A stretch of DNA of 64,000 bases from Nitzschia sp. DOCU1. Lineage: Eukaryota; Bacillariophyta; Bacillariophyceae; Bacillariales; Bacillariaceae. Under the pieces are notes generated by a model. That model saw nothing but the letters and a program-made list of their open reading frames with translations. It searched no databases and was not told the origin of the DNA. Below are positions 29,457 to 39,463 of the stretch, piece after piece. Every line of letters begins with the position of its first letter. Within the stretch, counting starts at the first letter, position 1. The stretch spans positions 1,674,001 through 1,738,000 of the forward strand of contig OX595989.1 in the NCBI GenBank assembly GCA_951394045.1, given 5' to 3'. A program made the translations under genes and the position numbers.

Positions 29457-30029
29457 ATGAACCGCCTTTCCCTTACCATCCTCCTTGCCGCTATGGCTTG
29501 CACCCAAGGATTTACTGCCGCACCTCGTCCCGTAAGTGGAATGACGAATTGATTCGTGCTGGGGATACGATTGCCTGAAAGGAAAGGGATTCATCATCTC
29601 ACCGACTTGTTGTTACTTTTCGCCTTGCAGATGATTCGTGTCCAGCCTTTGAATCTCTTGTCATCCGAAGAAAATGCTGCCATTCTGAAAAAGGCCGATG
29701 ACTGCTACCAGGGCGAGTGCTCCTTGGACGACGTCCAAGAGCTTATCTACACTCTCAAGGAGCAACAAAAGGAATTGCACGACCGCGTCAGCCAGGTTAG
29801 AAGCATGATCGAGACTCTGGAAAAGGTCAACGGCGAGCCAGATCGCCCCGTGAATGAAATCAGAGAGACTGTCCGTGCTCTCTTCCGTGTCTTCCAGCTC
29901 GGTGACAAGGCGTCCGGAAATGATTACCCTTCCTTGTCCAGGCCTACTGGATGGTCGGGTGAAGTTGGAAAGGGACCCACCACTGCTTATGATGCCTTGC
30001 CTCCCAAGAAGATCAATAAGACTCCCTAA
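29457..30029 (+). CDS. Small plastid-targeted-type protein, unknown function (paralogue 1, 2 exons)
   Basis: Exons 29457-29531 and 29631-30029 are joined over a 99-bp intron ending TTGCAG and give 157 aa. The first exon encodes only the leader: MNRLSLTILLAAMACTQG, then FTAAP, an ASAFAP-like motif suggesting passage through the ER to the plastid. The mature part starts near a conserved EENAAILKKADDCYQGECSL, continues with a coiled-coil-like helix (LIYTLKEQQKELHDRVSQVR) and ends in GEVGKGPTTAYDALPPKK. I do not recognise a named domain. The gene at 30637-31308 encodes a clear paralogue with the same leader/intron layout in convergent orientation. An AATAAA lies near 30176. Confidence 0.82.
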
Positions 30030-30636
30030 ATTGGACGGAAGACAATATTCTCTCCCACAATCCACTCCCCACCAACATTCCCTCGGCCCGTTGACACTAA
30101 TGACCGCTTGGAAAATGTCTAAAACTCGTCAGCAAAAGTTGAACGCAGCTATTAGCGAAAGTACTTTTCTCGATTAATAAAAGAGATAATTCCGCACTAC
30201 TTCATCTATACTGTTTAATTTTTGTTTTAATAGACGACCCCAGGGAATACTATTGTCTCTGTTAGTGCGGACGATCACTGAATGTCAGGAGCCTGTGACG
30301 ACCACTAAAGTCACTTCGTTCGTCATGACGACGGTCGTATCACGACTGCTTACAGACGCAAAATGGTCGTTTCCGCCTCGCTGCAGAGTTCCTGATATCC
30401 ATCATGCCTCGACAGTGACAAACAAATCTACTTTCTCTTGAGCATTGGCAGTATGTCGAGTTGTGAAAACGCAATGCTAGCTTGTTAATTTCATCTATTT
30501 GTAGCTACCTTTGGCCACTGCGTTGTTGGGGCGTGGGTGCAATGGGGGAGGTGAATTTATTGTACGACCAATCAATTTCCAGAAAAGACGACTTCGGAAA
30601 CGTGGCAAACGATGGAATCCGTGCGGCTGCTGCTGC
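30030..30636. other. Intergenic region between the convergent paralogues
   Basis: It holds the two 3' flanks, with an AATAAA near 30176. No gene recognised. Confidence 0.45.
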
Positions 30637-31308
30637 TTAGTTCTTGTCGCTGGGCTTCCACTTCTTGGGGGGAAGGGCGTCGTATGCCGTCATGGGTCCC
30701 TTGCCAATATCACCAGAAAATCCCGAGGGGAAATAAGTTGGTTTCTACAAAAAGAGAGCATAAAGAATAAAATTCATGAGATACATTCTGCACTGGGAAG
30801 AAATGCGGTCGTGGCCAGTGATGTCCAACGGCCGTAGATAGATATGACGAGACTTACCGAGCTGTCGAAAACTCGAAGAAGGTCCTTGACAAATGCTCGG
30901 ACTTCATCGGTCTGGCGTTCCTTCTTTTCGTTGATATGTTGAAGGTGGCCGACCATGTTCATTATGCTTTCCAAGCGGGTTTCCAAATCTTTCTCGGTTT
31001 TCTTCAAAACAGACAGCAACTCAGCAACTTCGTCGAGGGAGCATTCACCATCAATGCAATCTGTGGCATGCTTCAAAACTACTTCTGTCTCTTCTTCAGT
31101 CAAGACGTGGCGGGCTGTGGGGGAGGCAACAAAAGGCTGTGGGAACAATTAACAACGAATCACAGGTTAGAGGAGGAAGCCATAACGCCGCTGTCCATCG
31201 AGATTCACGACAAAGATTCCCGCGTACCTGACGAACAAAGGCAGGCTTGTTGGTAGTGAAGGCAGCAACAGCGGCAAGGAGGAGGGCAAACTGAGTCAAG
31301 CGGAACAT
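30637..31308 (-). CDS. Small plastid-targeted-type protein, unknown function (paralogue 2, 3 exons)
   Basis: Minus-strand exons 31308-31228, 31136-30858 and 30744-30637 give 155 aa. Exon 1 is the leader: MFRLTQFALLLAAVAA then FTTNKPAF, a signal peptide with F after the predicted cleavage site, as in diatom plastid precursors. Exon 2 carries EETEVVLKHATDCIDGECSL and LLSVLKKTEKDLETRL, aligning with paralogue 1 (EENAAILKKADDCYQGECSL). Exon 3 carries GDIGKGPMTAYDALPPKK and ends SDKN. The first intron sits at the same leader/mature boundary as in paralogue 1; the second intron is absent there. The function is unknown. The invariant DC-x-x-GECSLD core has two cysteines five residues apart, which could form a disulphide or bind a ligand. 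Confidence 0.82.
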
Positions 31309-32227
31309 GGTGGCTTGAGAACTTTCTGCTTTATTAGTTTTGTCGACGGAGGTGTTGTCAATGATCGTTCGATCGGGGATTTGTGAAATGATGGGTGATG
31401 GGTACAACTCTCTCGCTCTTTTGAAGACCGGAGAAGATCTTCGGATGCCGTAAGACATCGCGGTAGACGCATTTTCAGTGACGTTGGTCGGTCGTTCCTC
31501 GAGTACGATTGAGAACCCTAATTTGGATGCGAACACTTTTAGTACGAATCTTCCCTAGGTTTCTACGGAGAAAAAAAGCACAAACGCCTAAAACTAAAAC
31601 TAAAAAGAACAAGCCATCTGCATCGGCACGTCTGCGGCCGATGTCTTTCGAGCTCGTTAGTCGATTGGTTGATTGTATTCTTCGCCATGGCGGTGATGCC
31701 TTGTTCCTTGATGATGAGGCTGGTCGTTTCGCACTTCTCTACAGAATAGGTCCCGAGAAAGTGGCAGAAGGGAATCTGGGGTACCAGGTACACGACTGAG
31801 TCATTGCGATAGTCGTCGTCTATGATTGGTGGGTGCTGCTAAACAAGATTACTAAATTATGTCGATGTTCTCTAGGAGAAAGAATTCGAGCAAGAATTAG
31901 TTTCTGCCAAGTGGCAAATTTGTGTCGGTTGCAGTATCGTCATTGCCACTAGTATTCGAGGACAAAATTGACGAGGAAGGAGGTTAATCGTCTTTCTTGC
32001 CCTGTGGTTGTCTTGAATGAAACGTAGAAAGAATTGGTGCCGACAAGTAACGGTAGTCGTATAAGTCGGTTCATATCAATAACCATGTACTGCGAGCTAC
32101 AACTCAATCGTATTGCAGCTTTACGGCAATCTAGAATCTCTAGCAGACTAGTTCGCTGCTACCGTGCACATCTACTAATAGCATAACATAACAGTAGAAA
32201 AGATGCATCTCTACTGTTGGAGCTATA
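31309..32227. other. Intergenic region
   Basis: About 920 bp upstream of small paralogue 2 and downstream of the SH3-like gene. A 96-codon frame at 31509-31799 has no recognisable domain. CTAGTA/CTAGCAGACTAG-type sequence occurs near 32140-32230. Nothing else is seen. Confidence 0.45.
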
Positions 32228-35200
32228 CTAGTTCCATCTCCGTTTCGGTCTACCTTGCTGCTGATTCTCCTCATGTAGCTGGTTGTGGAACAGCCGCGCA
32301 ATAATGGTGTTGTAGGCGATTTCTTCTTGCTCCGGTCTTCCTGCCTTGGTAGGACGTCCCAAAGGCGCCTTGCGATGGCGCAACGAGTGCGGAATCATGA
32401 GTGCCTCTCCATCGGAATCCACATTATGGACCCAACCCTGACCGTCCTTCAGCCTCAACCACGTGATGGTATCATCCGGCCCCGTCACCCTTTCATTGAT
32501 CAGCACGCTCTCCCCTCCTAGCAAAACAACTCCATTGGCTTCGGCCTCAAAGGAAGGACCCTTACGGACTTGTACCCGGGCATCCAACACCACATTGTAC
32601 CTCCAACCCTGAGAGTGCCGTTCAATCCTAGGTTCTACGGCGCACTCTTCCAAAAAGAGTTCTTGGTAGCCAAAGACCTGAACCCATTCCGCTTGGACCG
32701 TGAGACTGGAAAGCGGCCGGATGGCACCGTGTCCCGCGTAGAGACGCACGTGACGATTGCGATACAACTTGGCATAGCACTCTGCCGGGGCATTCTGGCG
32801 GAAAAAAGTGACAACCTCCGAGGCACGAAGAAACTCGCCGCATTCAAAACGAAAATAGATACCGTCTTCGGATTTGATCGACGGCGCACGTTTGGACGGA
32901 CCCCATCGCACCTTGATTCCATTGCGATCCTGCACTCGGAACCAGAACGAGCCAAATCTTATTTCAGGGGGTGCAATTATCTCCGAAATAGGCTTGCCAT
33001 TCAATGAACGTGGAATCCAGCCTTGGCCACCACGCAGCCTCACATACTCTGTCTTGACGTTGTTGTGGCGTTCTGCGTCGGTTGGTGATGTCCAGCGTTC
33101 CACCTCGACAAATGAACCACACGGTAAAAGTGTCGAGAAGGGAAGTTTCTCGTTGACTGGCGCTGCTTGTTTGGGAGGATTGGGATTGCTGCTAGTAGTA
33201 ACACCGGCATCGCGACGATTTTCGTCCAGATCGCGTGGCTTTCGTGCCGGCGTTCGAAACATGGCATCCAAAAACGAGCTTCCAACGGAGGATGCCACAT
33301 CCGAGTCTTGACTACGAACGTGACCAGATCCATTGATGTTGTTCCCACCACTGATTACCGACGACGAGCCTCCAGCAGATGACGTAGGTGAAGTTTCATC
33401 ATCAGAGGAAATGTTCGATGACGGTGGCAACGATACCGTTACCCCACCTCGTGTCAGAATTCGGATATAAACTGGATTGTGGCGGTCGTCCACAATCGCG
33501 TTCCCTACTTCTTCAAAGGCGCGACTCGCTTCTCCTTCCTTGATTCCTCCAGCTAATAGTGCACCACCTGAAATATTTCGATATTGCTCATCCAATTCTT
33601 CTTTTTTCGGAACAATCGCCCAACCACTATTGTCCGAAAGCTTGATCAAGCCAGATCCCTGACTAAACGCTCCAGATGCCTCCATGCGTTTAGAGGCTTC
33701 AAACAAACTTCCGCGTGGTAATTTTCGAGCCTTGGTATTGGAATCAAAAACAGCCGGATTCCCAATCTTGCTTGTCAATGTCGTAGTATGATGGCCTCCC
33801 GACATGGTTTGAAAAATAGACTGATTTCCAGCACCACTGGCTGTGCTTAATTTGGAGAAAGAATCTTTGGAAGGGGACGCCGAAATGATGGAACCAGGAC
33901 CAGAAGGACGGCTGCCATGAATCAAATTGTTGACTTGAAAATGAGGAGCGTCTAGAATCTTCAACCCACGCGGGGCATTGACTTGCATTAAAAAGAAGGA
34001 TGAATGACTCGCAAGACCACCAGCTGATGATGAAGCAACACTTCTCGTAGCAATGGAAGACCGATCCGGTGTGATCAAGCCCACATTTCGAAGTTGAATC
34101 ATGGAATGTTCCAACGACGACGATTCGTCGGACAACAGAGACACGTTGGAGGAGGGTGACATTACCCCACGATCCATCGTTGGCGCATGATGATGATGAT
34201 GATGAGGCGGGGGCTGATTACTATGCTGTGAATGTTGAGGAAGATTCTCGCTTTGGTCATAGGAACTGTTGCGGGACGACAAAGCCGACGGGACAGCACC
34301 TGCGGGTGGTCCCGGTACATGTCGAGGAACGTTTTCAATAATTTCCTTTTTGACTTCACGACGCCTTCGAGGTGGTCGATGCCGTCTCGTTGCACTTGGT
34401 ACGGGTGTAGCCAAAGAAGAGGTGGTACTAGTAGCAGCCACGGACGCCACCGACAAGGCACAACACGGATCTTCCGTCGTCGTATCTTTGGTATCCGTCA
34501 CATCTTTCATCACAATCATTGTAGTATCCACTGACAAGGATGATGATGATGAATCTTGCGCATTTCTATGTCTGTGGTTGGAAATATGAATCCTCCGATC
34601 CGCCACCCATCCTCGTCTACGCGTCAATCGCAAATAGCAAACGTCCTTTTCGACGACGCGAAGACAGACTTCATGAACCGTACCCGGCACTAGCATTCCC
34701 TTGGTCGTCGGGGCATCTATCGAAGGTCCCATATAGACGGCCAGGGGTGTCGAAGAAATCACCTTGTACAAGAATTCTCCTCGCTCACAAACGGGAGGCT
34801 GGTCAATAGGGACCACAATTGGAACATGATTGTTGTTATTGCTGCGAGAAGAATCGATCCATAAATAGCCATGAGGCCGCCGGGTCTTTTTCATCATAAT
34901 TTCATCTTCGACGTCATCTTGCAATAATGGTAGGGGTGACGGTGGTGCTCCCATGGCAGAGAATCCATAATGTGTATTTCCTCGTTTGGGAGTGTGATCA
35001 CTTGCGGCAATGGATGTTGCGGATACGTCTACAAGAGCATCGACGGTATAACCTCCCGTCAAAACTTGGTCGACGCAAATGACTTTTTCGTCCTTTTCAC
35101 CACTCGTTACAATAATTTCGCCATAGCTGACATACGCGCCACTTCGTGGAGACGTTCGACTGGGACCCGATAACAAGGATACCACACCTCGATAAACGAC

Positions 35201-35617
35201 CCGATAATACGATAGATGCTGCGGTGTCGTTTCTTCTTCCTTATCGTATTGGTGATCGTCCCCCGTGTCCACATGTGGTAAAAATGATGCGGCTGCTGTT
35301 GCCTCTTCTTCATCCGACGGCATGCTGCTGCTCGTACTCATCAATAGTCGAGGTGGAGAGTGAGGATCAGTACTAGTTGCCGATTCCAATGGCGGGGTAT
35401 TATCAGCCGCAGCCGCTGTAGTAGAAGAATGACGTGGATTTTCCCCCATGAAATATTCCGTCGCCTTTCGTTGCGTCGTTGTTGTTGTTGTTGTTGTTAT
35501 CCTGCCGTCTGGAAATCGAGGTGGAAAATAAGAGGCTGCCGGAGTCGTCGAAGATCCCAAGGAAGAGACATCGCTGAGCGCGGATTGCGGCTCAGCATCA
35601 GGCTGTTGATGATCCAT
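32228..35617 (-). CDS. Large low-complexity protein with bacterial-SH3-like segments
   Basis: One exon, 1129 aa from ATG at 35617 (four codons inside the open frame, which has no earlier ATG). The protein is rich in Ser, Thr and Pro, with homopolymer runs (TTTTTTTT near residue 50 and HHHHHH near 480). Between these are repeated beta-rich segments that look like SH3b/SH3-type modules: YKVISSTPLAVYMGPSIDAP...RLTRRRGWVADRR, FRVQDRNGIKVRWGPSKRAP, and VVLDARVQVRKGPSFEAE...WLRLKDGQGWVHN. The pattern V-R-x-GPS, a variable loop, then GW-V is shared by all of them. Such modules bind peptides or glycans in bacteria; similar diatom proteins are uncharacterised. No signal peptide or membrane helix is seen. 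The function is unknown. Confidence 0.72.
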   Translation of the reverse strand: MDHQQPDAEPQSALSDVSSLGSSTTPAASYFPPRFPDGRITTTTTTTTQRKATEYFMGENPRHSSTTAAAADNTPPLESATSTDPHSPPRLLMSTSSSMPSDEEEATAAASFLPHVDTGDDHQYDKEEETTPQHLSYYRVVYRGVVSLLSGPSRTSPRSGAYVSYGEIIVTSGEKDEKVICVDQVLTGGYTVDALVDVSATSIAASDHTPKRGNTHYGFSAMGAPPSPLPLLQDDVEDEIMMKKTRRPHGYLWIDSSRSNNNNHVPIVVPIDQPPVCERGEFLYKVISSTPLAVYMGPSIDAPTTKGMLVPGTVHEVCLRVVEKDVCYLRLTRRRGWVADRRIHISNHRHRNAQDSSSSSLSVDTTMIVMKDVTDTKDTTTEDPCCALSVASVAATSTTSSLATPVPSATRRHRPPRRRREVKKEIIENVPRHVPGPPAGAVPSALSSRNSSYDQSENLPQHSQHSNQPPPHHHHHHAPTMDRGVMSPSSNVSLLSDESSSLEHSMIQLRNVGLITPDRSSIATRSVASSSAGGLASHSSFFLMQVNAPRGLKILDAPHFQVNNLIHGSRPSGPGSIISASPSKDSFSKLSTASGAGNQSIFQTMSGGHHTTTLTSKIGNPAVFDSNTKARKLPRGSLFEASKRMEASGAFSQGSGLIKLSDNSGWAIVPKKEELDEQYRNISGGALLAGGIKEGEASRAFEEVGNAIVDDRHNPVYIRILTRGGVTVSLPPSSNISSDDETSPTSSAGGSSSVISGGNNINGSGHVRSQDSDVASSVGSSFLDAMFRTPARKPRDLDENRRDAGVTTSSNPNPPKQAAPVNEKLPFSTLLPCGSFVEVERWTSPTDAERHNNVKTEYVRLRGGQGWIPRSLNGKPISEIIAPPEIRFGSFWFRVQDRNGIKVRWGPSKRAPSIKSEDGIYFRFECGEFLRASEVVTFFRQNAPAECYAKLYRNRHVRLYAGHGAIRPLSSLTVQAEWVQVFGYQELFLEECAVEPRIERHSQGWRYNVVLDARVQVRKGPSFEAEANGVVLLGGESVLINERVTGPDDTITWLRLKDGQGWVHNVDSDGEALMIPHSLRHRKAPLGRPTKAGRPEQEEIAYNTIIARLFHNQLHEENQQQGRPKRRWN

Positions 35618-36204
35618 GTTATTTGTCAAAGTTGTTTGCTGGTCAAGGACAATACTCCAATAAAAAATTCACGCTCTCTTGGATAGCAGTGGTTGTTGTT
35701 GATAAAAAACACCACACCGAACTCCCATGCAACAGCGCACTCTTGCTCACACGAGGAGCCGGGCGTCAAACGCAATCTACCTCCTTTTCTACGAAAGTCT
35801 TGCCCCGAGCAAGGCCAAGTCTCGAAAGGGAGAGGGAAATGCTATGTAAATAGTAAATAACTATCGGTAACAGCAGTTGAAAGAGGACGGAGAGAAGAAA
35901 AAAATCGAAACGTAGCGCGGGAAAAATCGCCCGTTCAAAGGGCATCAACGCTGGCCGAGCGCGCCCGTTCATGTTAAAAGAATGATGTGTATTGATTTCT
36001 TCAAAAATGTATATGATGATAAATAGATGACTGACTGACTCGACTCAACTATGAAATCTTGGAACTGGAAACTATTTGCGAATGAACGTCCCCCGCTGAC
36101 TACGAGCACCAGGTTCCGCTGCTACAGTAGTGACTCCTTCTATTACATACTGGGTGTGGCAGTAGTACCAGATAAAGCAATTTCTCCTAAGAAAATGTTA
36201 ATCC
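35618..36204. other. Intergenic region between same-strand genes
   Basis: It holds the promoter of the SH3-like gene and the 3' flank of the SF-assemblin-like gene. No other feature. Confidence 0.45.
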
Positions 36205-37839
36205 CTACTCGCCATTGCCGCCGACTGCTGCCAACAGTGCTCGTTTCATGACTACAGTCGTTCGAATGATATCGTCCAAAATCTTGCGATCTTCTCGCTG
36301 TCGCGCCAAGCGTTCTTGACGAACTTGTTCTCGCAACTCTTGGAGTGTCTGCAAAATATCATCCCCCCGCGCATTCTCTTCTTGTGCGGCTCGTTGAAAT
36401 TTTTGCTTGACCAACTCCAGAGATGCTCGCCGTGCCGCGGCCTCTTGATGAAATTGCCTGGCAATTATACCCGCCACATTTTCATATCGTCGAATGACGC
36501 CACCTTCAATCTTGTCGGATTTGATATCTTCCATACGCATACTCGGAAGGATTTCTTGAAAGACGTCATTTTGCAAACTATCCAATTGATCCCGTTTGGC
36601 GTCACTGAGTGTGACATGGACATGCCGTGTCATGTCGTGATCCAATGCGGCAACTCGGTGTTCGAGTTCAGCAATGGCGGGTCCTCGAACCTCGGAGGAT
36701 TCTCGTTCCATGACCAGTCGTTCCATGGAGGCTTCCAGTGGATGACAGACTGATCGATCCAACGTATCTCGAATGGCCACGTCTAAATCCATTGTTTCTT
36801 CGGCATACAAGGACAGTAACCTAGCCACTTGACAATCCAAATCATGCATACGAGAAATAGTATCCCGTCGTCGCTTGATGGTGGTTTGTTGGAGTCGTTT
36901 CAAATCGGTGGGTAGTGCTTTTTGATCGCTCAAGAAAACAAATTTGGGGGAGGGACGGACAGCAGCGGGGGGTGTTTCCAAAAAGAGTCGTTTCGAAGTG
37001 GACAAGGAGGAGACACCTGAGATTGTAGTTTTGACCATGGGGGTCGAGATAACCAATGGCGTCTGTTGCTCTGGAGCGGGAGGTTTCGGTCGTTGTTCAC
37101 CGTCATCATCTTCAGGTCGTTCCGCAGATGAAGAAGAGTCATCGGAAGACTCTTCTTGTCCGACCGGCGGTGGTGCAGTATCTTTCTTCTCTGGTGCATT
37201 CATGGTAGCGCCAGCAGGACTATTCTTCTTGCTGACAGGCGGCGTCTCCTTTGGACGAGGAGGAGGTGGTGGCGGCGGAGGAGGAGGGCCTCGACGTGTC
37301 GACCGATGGATGGAAGGTGGTGGGGTAGGCTCAGCAACTGGAGTGGCTGGAGGCATCTTTGGTGGCGGAGGTTTGATTTTTGGTTTCTCGGAAACTCTGG
37401 GCTTGTCCTTTTCAGACGACGGCTCCTCCTTGGATTTCTCTGGTTCTCGGGCGGCGCTGTCGGACGCTATTTTTGTTGCTGCTTCTGGACTAGTTTCAGG
37501 AGCCTCTGCATTGCTGGTTTCCGACGCTACAGATGGCACAAAAATGTGAACACCGGGATTTGGCGCTGTAATGGGAGTCGCTAATTTGGGAAAGGTTCCT
37601 TGCGCCGCCTTAAATACAGGATCCAAAGGTCGTCCGCGATGGCGTGGTGGCGGTGAATTCGCATGGGGCGGCGACGAATGATGCTGAAAGACATTCAAAG
37701 TGGGTGGCGGTCCTTTTGGAGAGAGAACTGTGGATGGAGGAGGTTCATCCTCAACGACGTCATTTGGGTCGGTTTCATATCCCTCCGACGGATCAGGAGG
37801 CGGGTTGGAGGATTTGTTTAACTGGGACCAAAAGGACAT
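36205..37839 (-). CDS. Proline-rich protein with SF-assemblin-like coiled-coil C-terminus
   Basis: One exon, 544 aa from ATG at 37839. Residues 1-300 are disordered, with many PPP motifs and a run of ten prolines near residue 190 (profilin or SH3 type ligands). Residues about 325-540 are helical and charged: MHDLDCQVARLLSLYAEE, DQLDSLQNDVFQEILPSMRM, RRYENVAGIIARQFHQEAAA and QELREQVRQERLARQRED. The arrangement of RRYE-x-x-AGxIARxFHxE-x-AxRRASLE followed by a long basic/acidic helix resembles SF-assemblin (beta-giardin family), which builds striated fibres at basal bodies or microtubule-organising centres in protists. That assignment is by eye. A cytoskeletal role is inferred. Glycine-rich frames on the opposite strand are shadows of the proline codons. 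Confidence 0.65.
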   Translation of the reverse strand: MSFWSQLNKSSNPPPDPSEGYETDPNDVVEDEPPPSTVLSPKGPPPTLNVFQHHSSPPHANSPPPRHRGRPLDPVFKAAQGTFPKLATPITAPNPGVHIFVPSVASETSNAEAPETSPEAATKIASDSAAREPEKSKEEPSSEKDKPRVSEKPKIKPPPPKMPPATPVAEPTPPPSIHRSTRRGPPPPPPPPPPRPKETPPVSKKNSPAGATMNAPEKKDTAPPPVGQEESSDDSSSSAERPEDDDGEQRPKPPAPEQQTPLVISTPMVKTTISGVSSLSTSKRLFLETPPAAVRPSPKFVFLSDQKALPTDLKRLQQTTIKRRRDTISRMHDLDCQVARLLSLYAEETMDLDVAIRDTLDRSVCHPLEASMERLVMERESSEVRGPAIAELEHRVAALDHDMTRHVHVTLSDAKRDQLDSLQNDVFQEILPSMRMEDIKSDKIEGGVIRRYENVAGIIARQFHQEAAARRASLELVKQKFQRAAQEENARGDDILQTLQELREQVRQERLARQREDRKILDDIIRTTVVMKRALLAAVGGNGE

Positions 37840-38025
37840 GATGATGATGATGATGGTGATCTTCGACAGGTAACAGTCAACAAACTCAATATTCGATTGC
37901 TACAACAAGGGGACAATCAAGCACAGCCGCAAACTGTACCACTCAAGGGAAGGATTGGGTCAGCAGGCTGATACGGTGAAAGTCCCTCGACTGTTTCACA
38001 TCGATCGTCATTGTCAAAGAACGAC

Positions 38026-39463
38026 GGCAATTTTCTAGTGTTCCTGGCCGGCCGAAAAAAGAAGGGGGAAGGGGGAGAAATTCAGTGCAATTAGGGGAGC
38101 TTTTTGCACATTCGAAACACCATACTGTGCCTTTGGCCACCACAACAAGAATGAGTTCGAGTACTACCTAGCTACAGTACTATCATAACAAGACTACTGA
38201 CGTAGCTACCACCATACTAGTAAGAATGAGCTAGTATGACCAGCAGCCAGCAGCAGCTCCAATGCAAGTAGTAAGAAGGGGCGCTAATAGCACACGACCA
38301 GTGTCATAGCTCGTACTAATATAGTGGCTGTCACAAAATACTATTCTAGTGGTGGCACCTATAGAGCTACCCTACTTTCCACTAGGAGCTACTACTAGCT
38401 AGGTCCTGCTGATACTAGCTAGTACTACTGGTGCTATGAATACTCTAGTAGCACGCACAAGCACCAAGGAGAATGACAGGTGACGTTAGTAGTAGTAAGA
38501 AGCAAAAGCACCAGCCACCCCACTACTGGCAGTGAACTACTATTCCGGAGTATAATACAGATACCATTACTAGCTAGGTACTAGCTCCAGATAGTAAGTT
38601 GTGGTGGCTTGTTTACTTTTGTAGCTTGCAACCAAAAACTGTGGTGGTTGTTCATGAAGCACGAGGGGGACACGACTGTTAGTACTTGGGTGGCGTGGTG
38701 CCTTGGCAACTCCATGATCATCTTGAGCTGCTAGCAAGCAGTAGCTGAAAGCTGCTATTCCAAGCTAAGAGTACTTTCGTGGCCACCACCATCATGAGAG
38801 AGTGGCTAGAGTACTACTAGTACTATTACTACTACTAGTAGCGCCCTAGTAGTAGTACACAAGGAGGACCACGACTAATCTCACTACTACTAGTAGTAGT
38901 AAAAGCTTGATGAGTAAGAAGAGGCAAATAACAATAGCTAGCGGCAGTGGCGGTTGCAAAAAGATAGCTATTGTAGTGGTGGCACCAGTAGAGTAGCTAA
39001 TTCTTCCACTACTAGCTACTAGTGCGTGAGTTCTGCTGATACCACCACCAGTCTTAGCTACAAGTAGTAGTAGTAGCTAGCTAGTAGTAAGACTAGCACC
39101 ACACCACTACTGCTAATAGTATATTGGTGATAATATCTTGTAGCAGCAAACTACTATTCTGGAGTATGATACAGATATCTATCGCTACTACTTGTAGCTG
39201 TGTACTACTACTAGTAGCACATGGTAACTTTGGGGGCGGCGGGAAAACCCAAATAATTTATTTTGATGCATTCCACGTGTAATATTCCGCTGTTGGAGGG
39301 GTTTCTTATGCCCTCAATTTATTTTTCTAAGCATTTAGCTTTGTTTTCCCTTGAGTCAGGACGCCGGTCAATTTTTCTAAGCATTTAGCCATTCTAATTT
39401 TAAGAGTATATACGCCCGTCGAGCTCTTCGAAGCACCAGGAACGTGAGAGGGTTGCCTTTAGT
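38026..39463. repeat. Tandem duplication unit, copy 1 (1438 bp)
   Basis: It begins GGCAATTTTCTAGTGTTCCT and is followed directly by an identical second copy. No coding frame of note is present. The unit is rich in CTAGTA/TACTAG and (TAG)n or (ACT)n motifs. Near its end a 50-bp-spaced repeat of TTTTTCTAAGCATTTAGC occurs at 39322 and 39372, followed by a TATATA stretch. Confidence 0.95.

Noticed and set aside
31509..31799. 96-codon plus-strand frame between genes
   Set aside because: No domain or targeting signal, and it overlaps a similar frame on the other strand.
36944..37549. Glycine-rich 201-codon frame on the plus strand
   Set aside because: It is antisense to the proline-rich region of the SF-assemblin-like gene; CCN codons read as GGN on the other strand.
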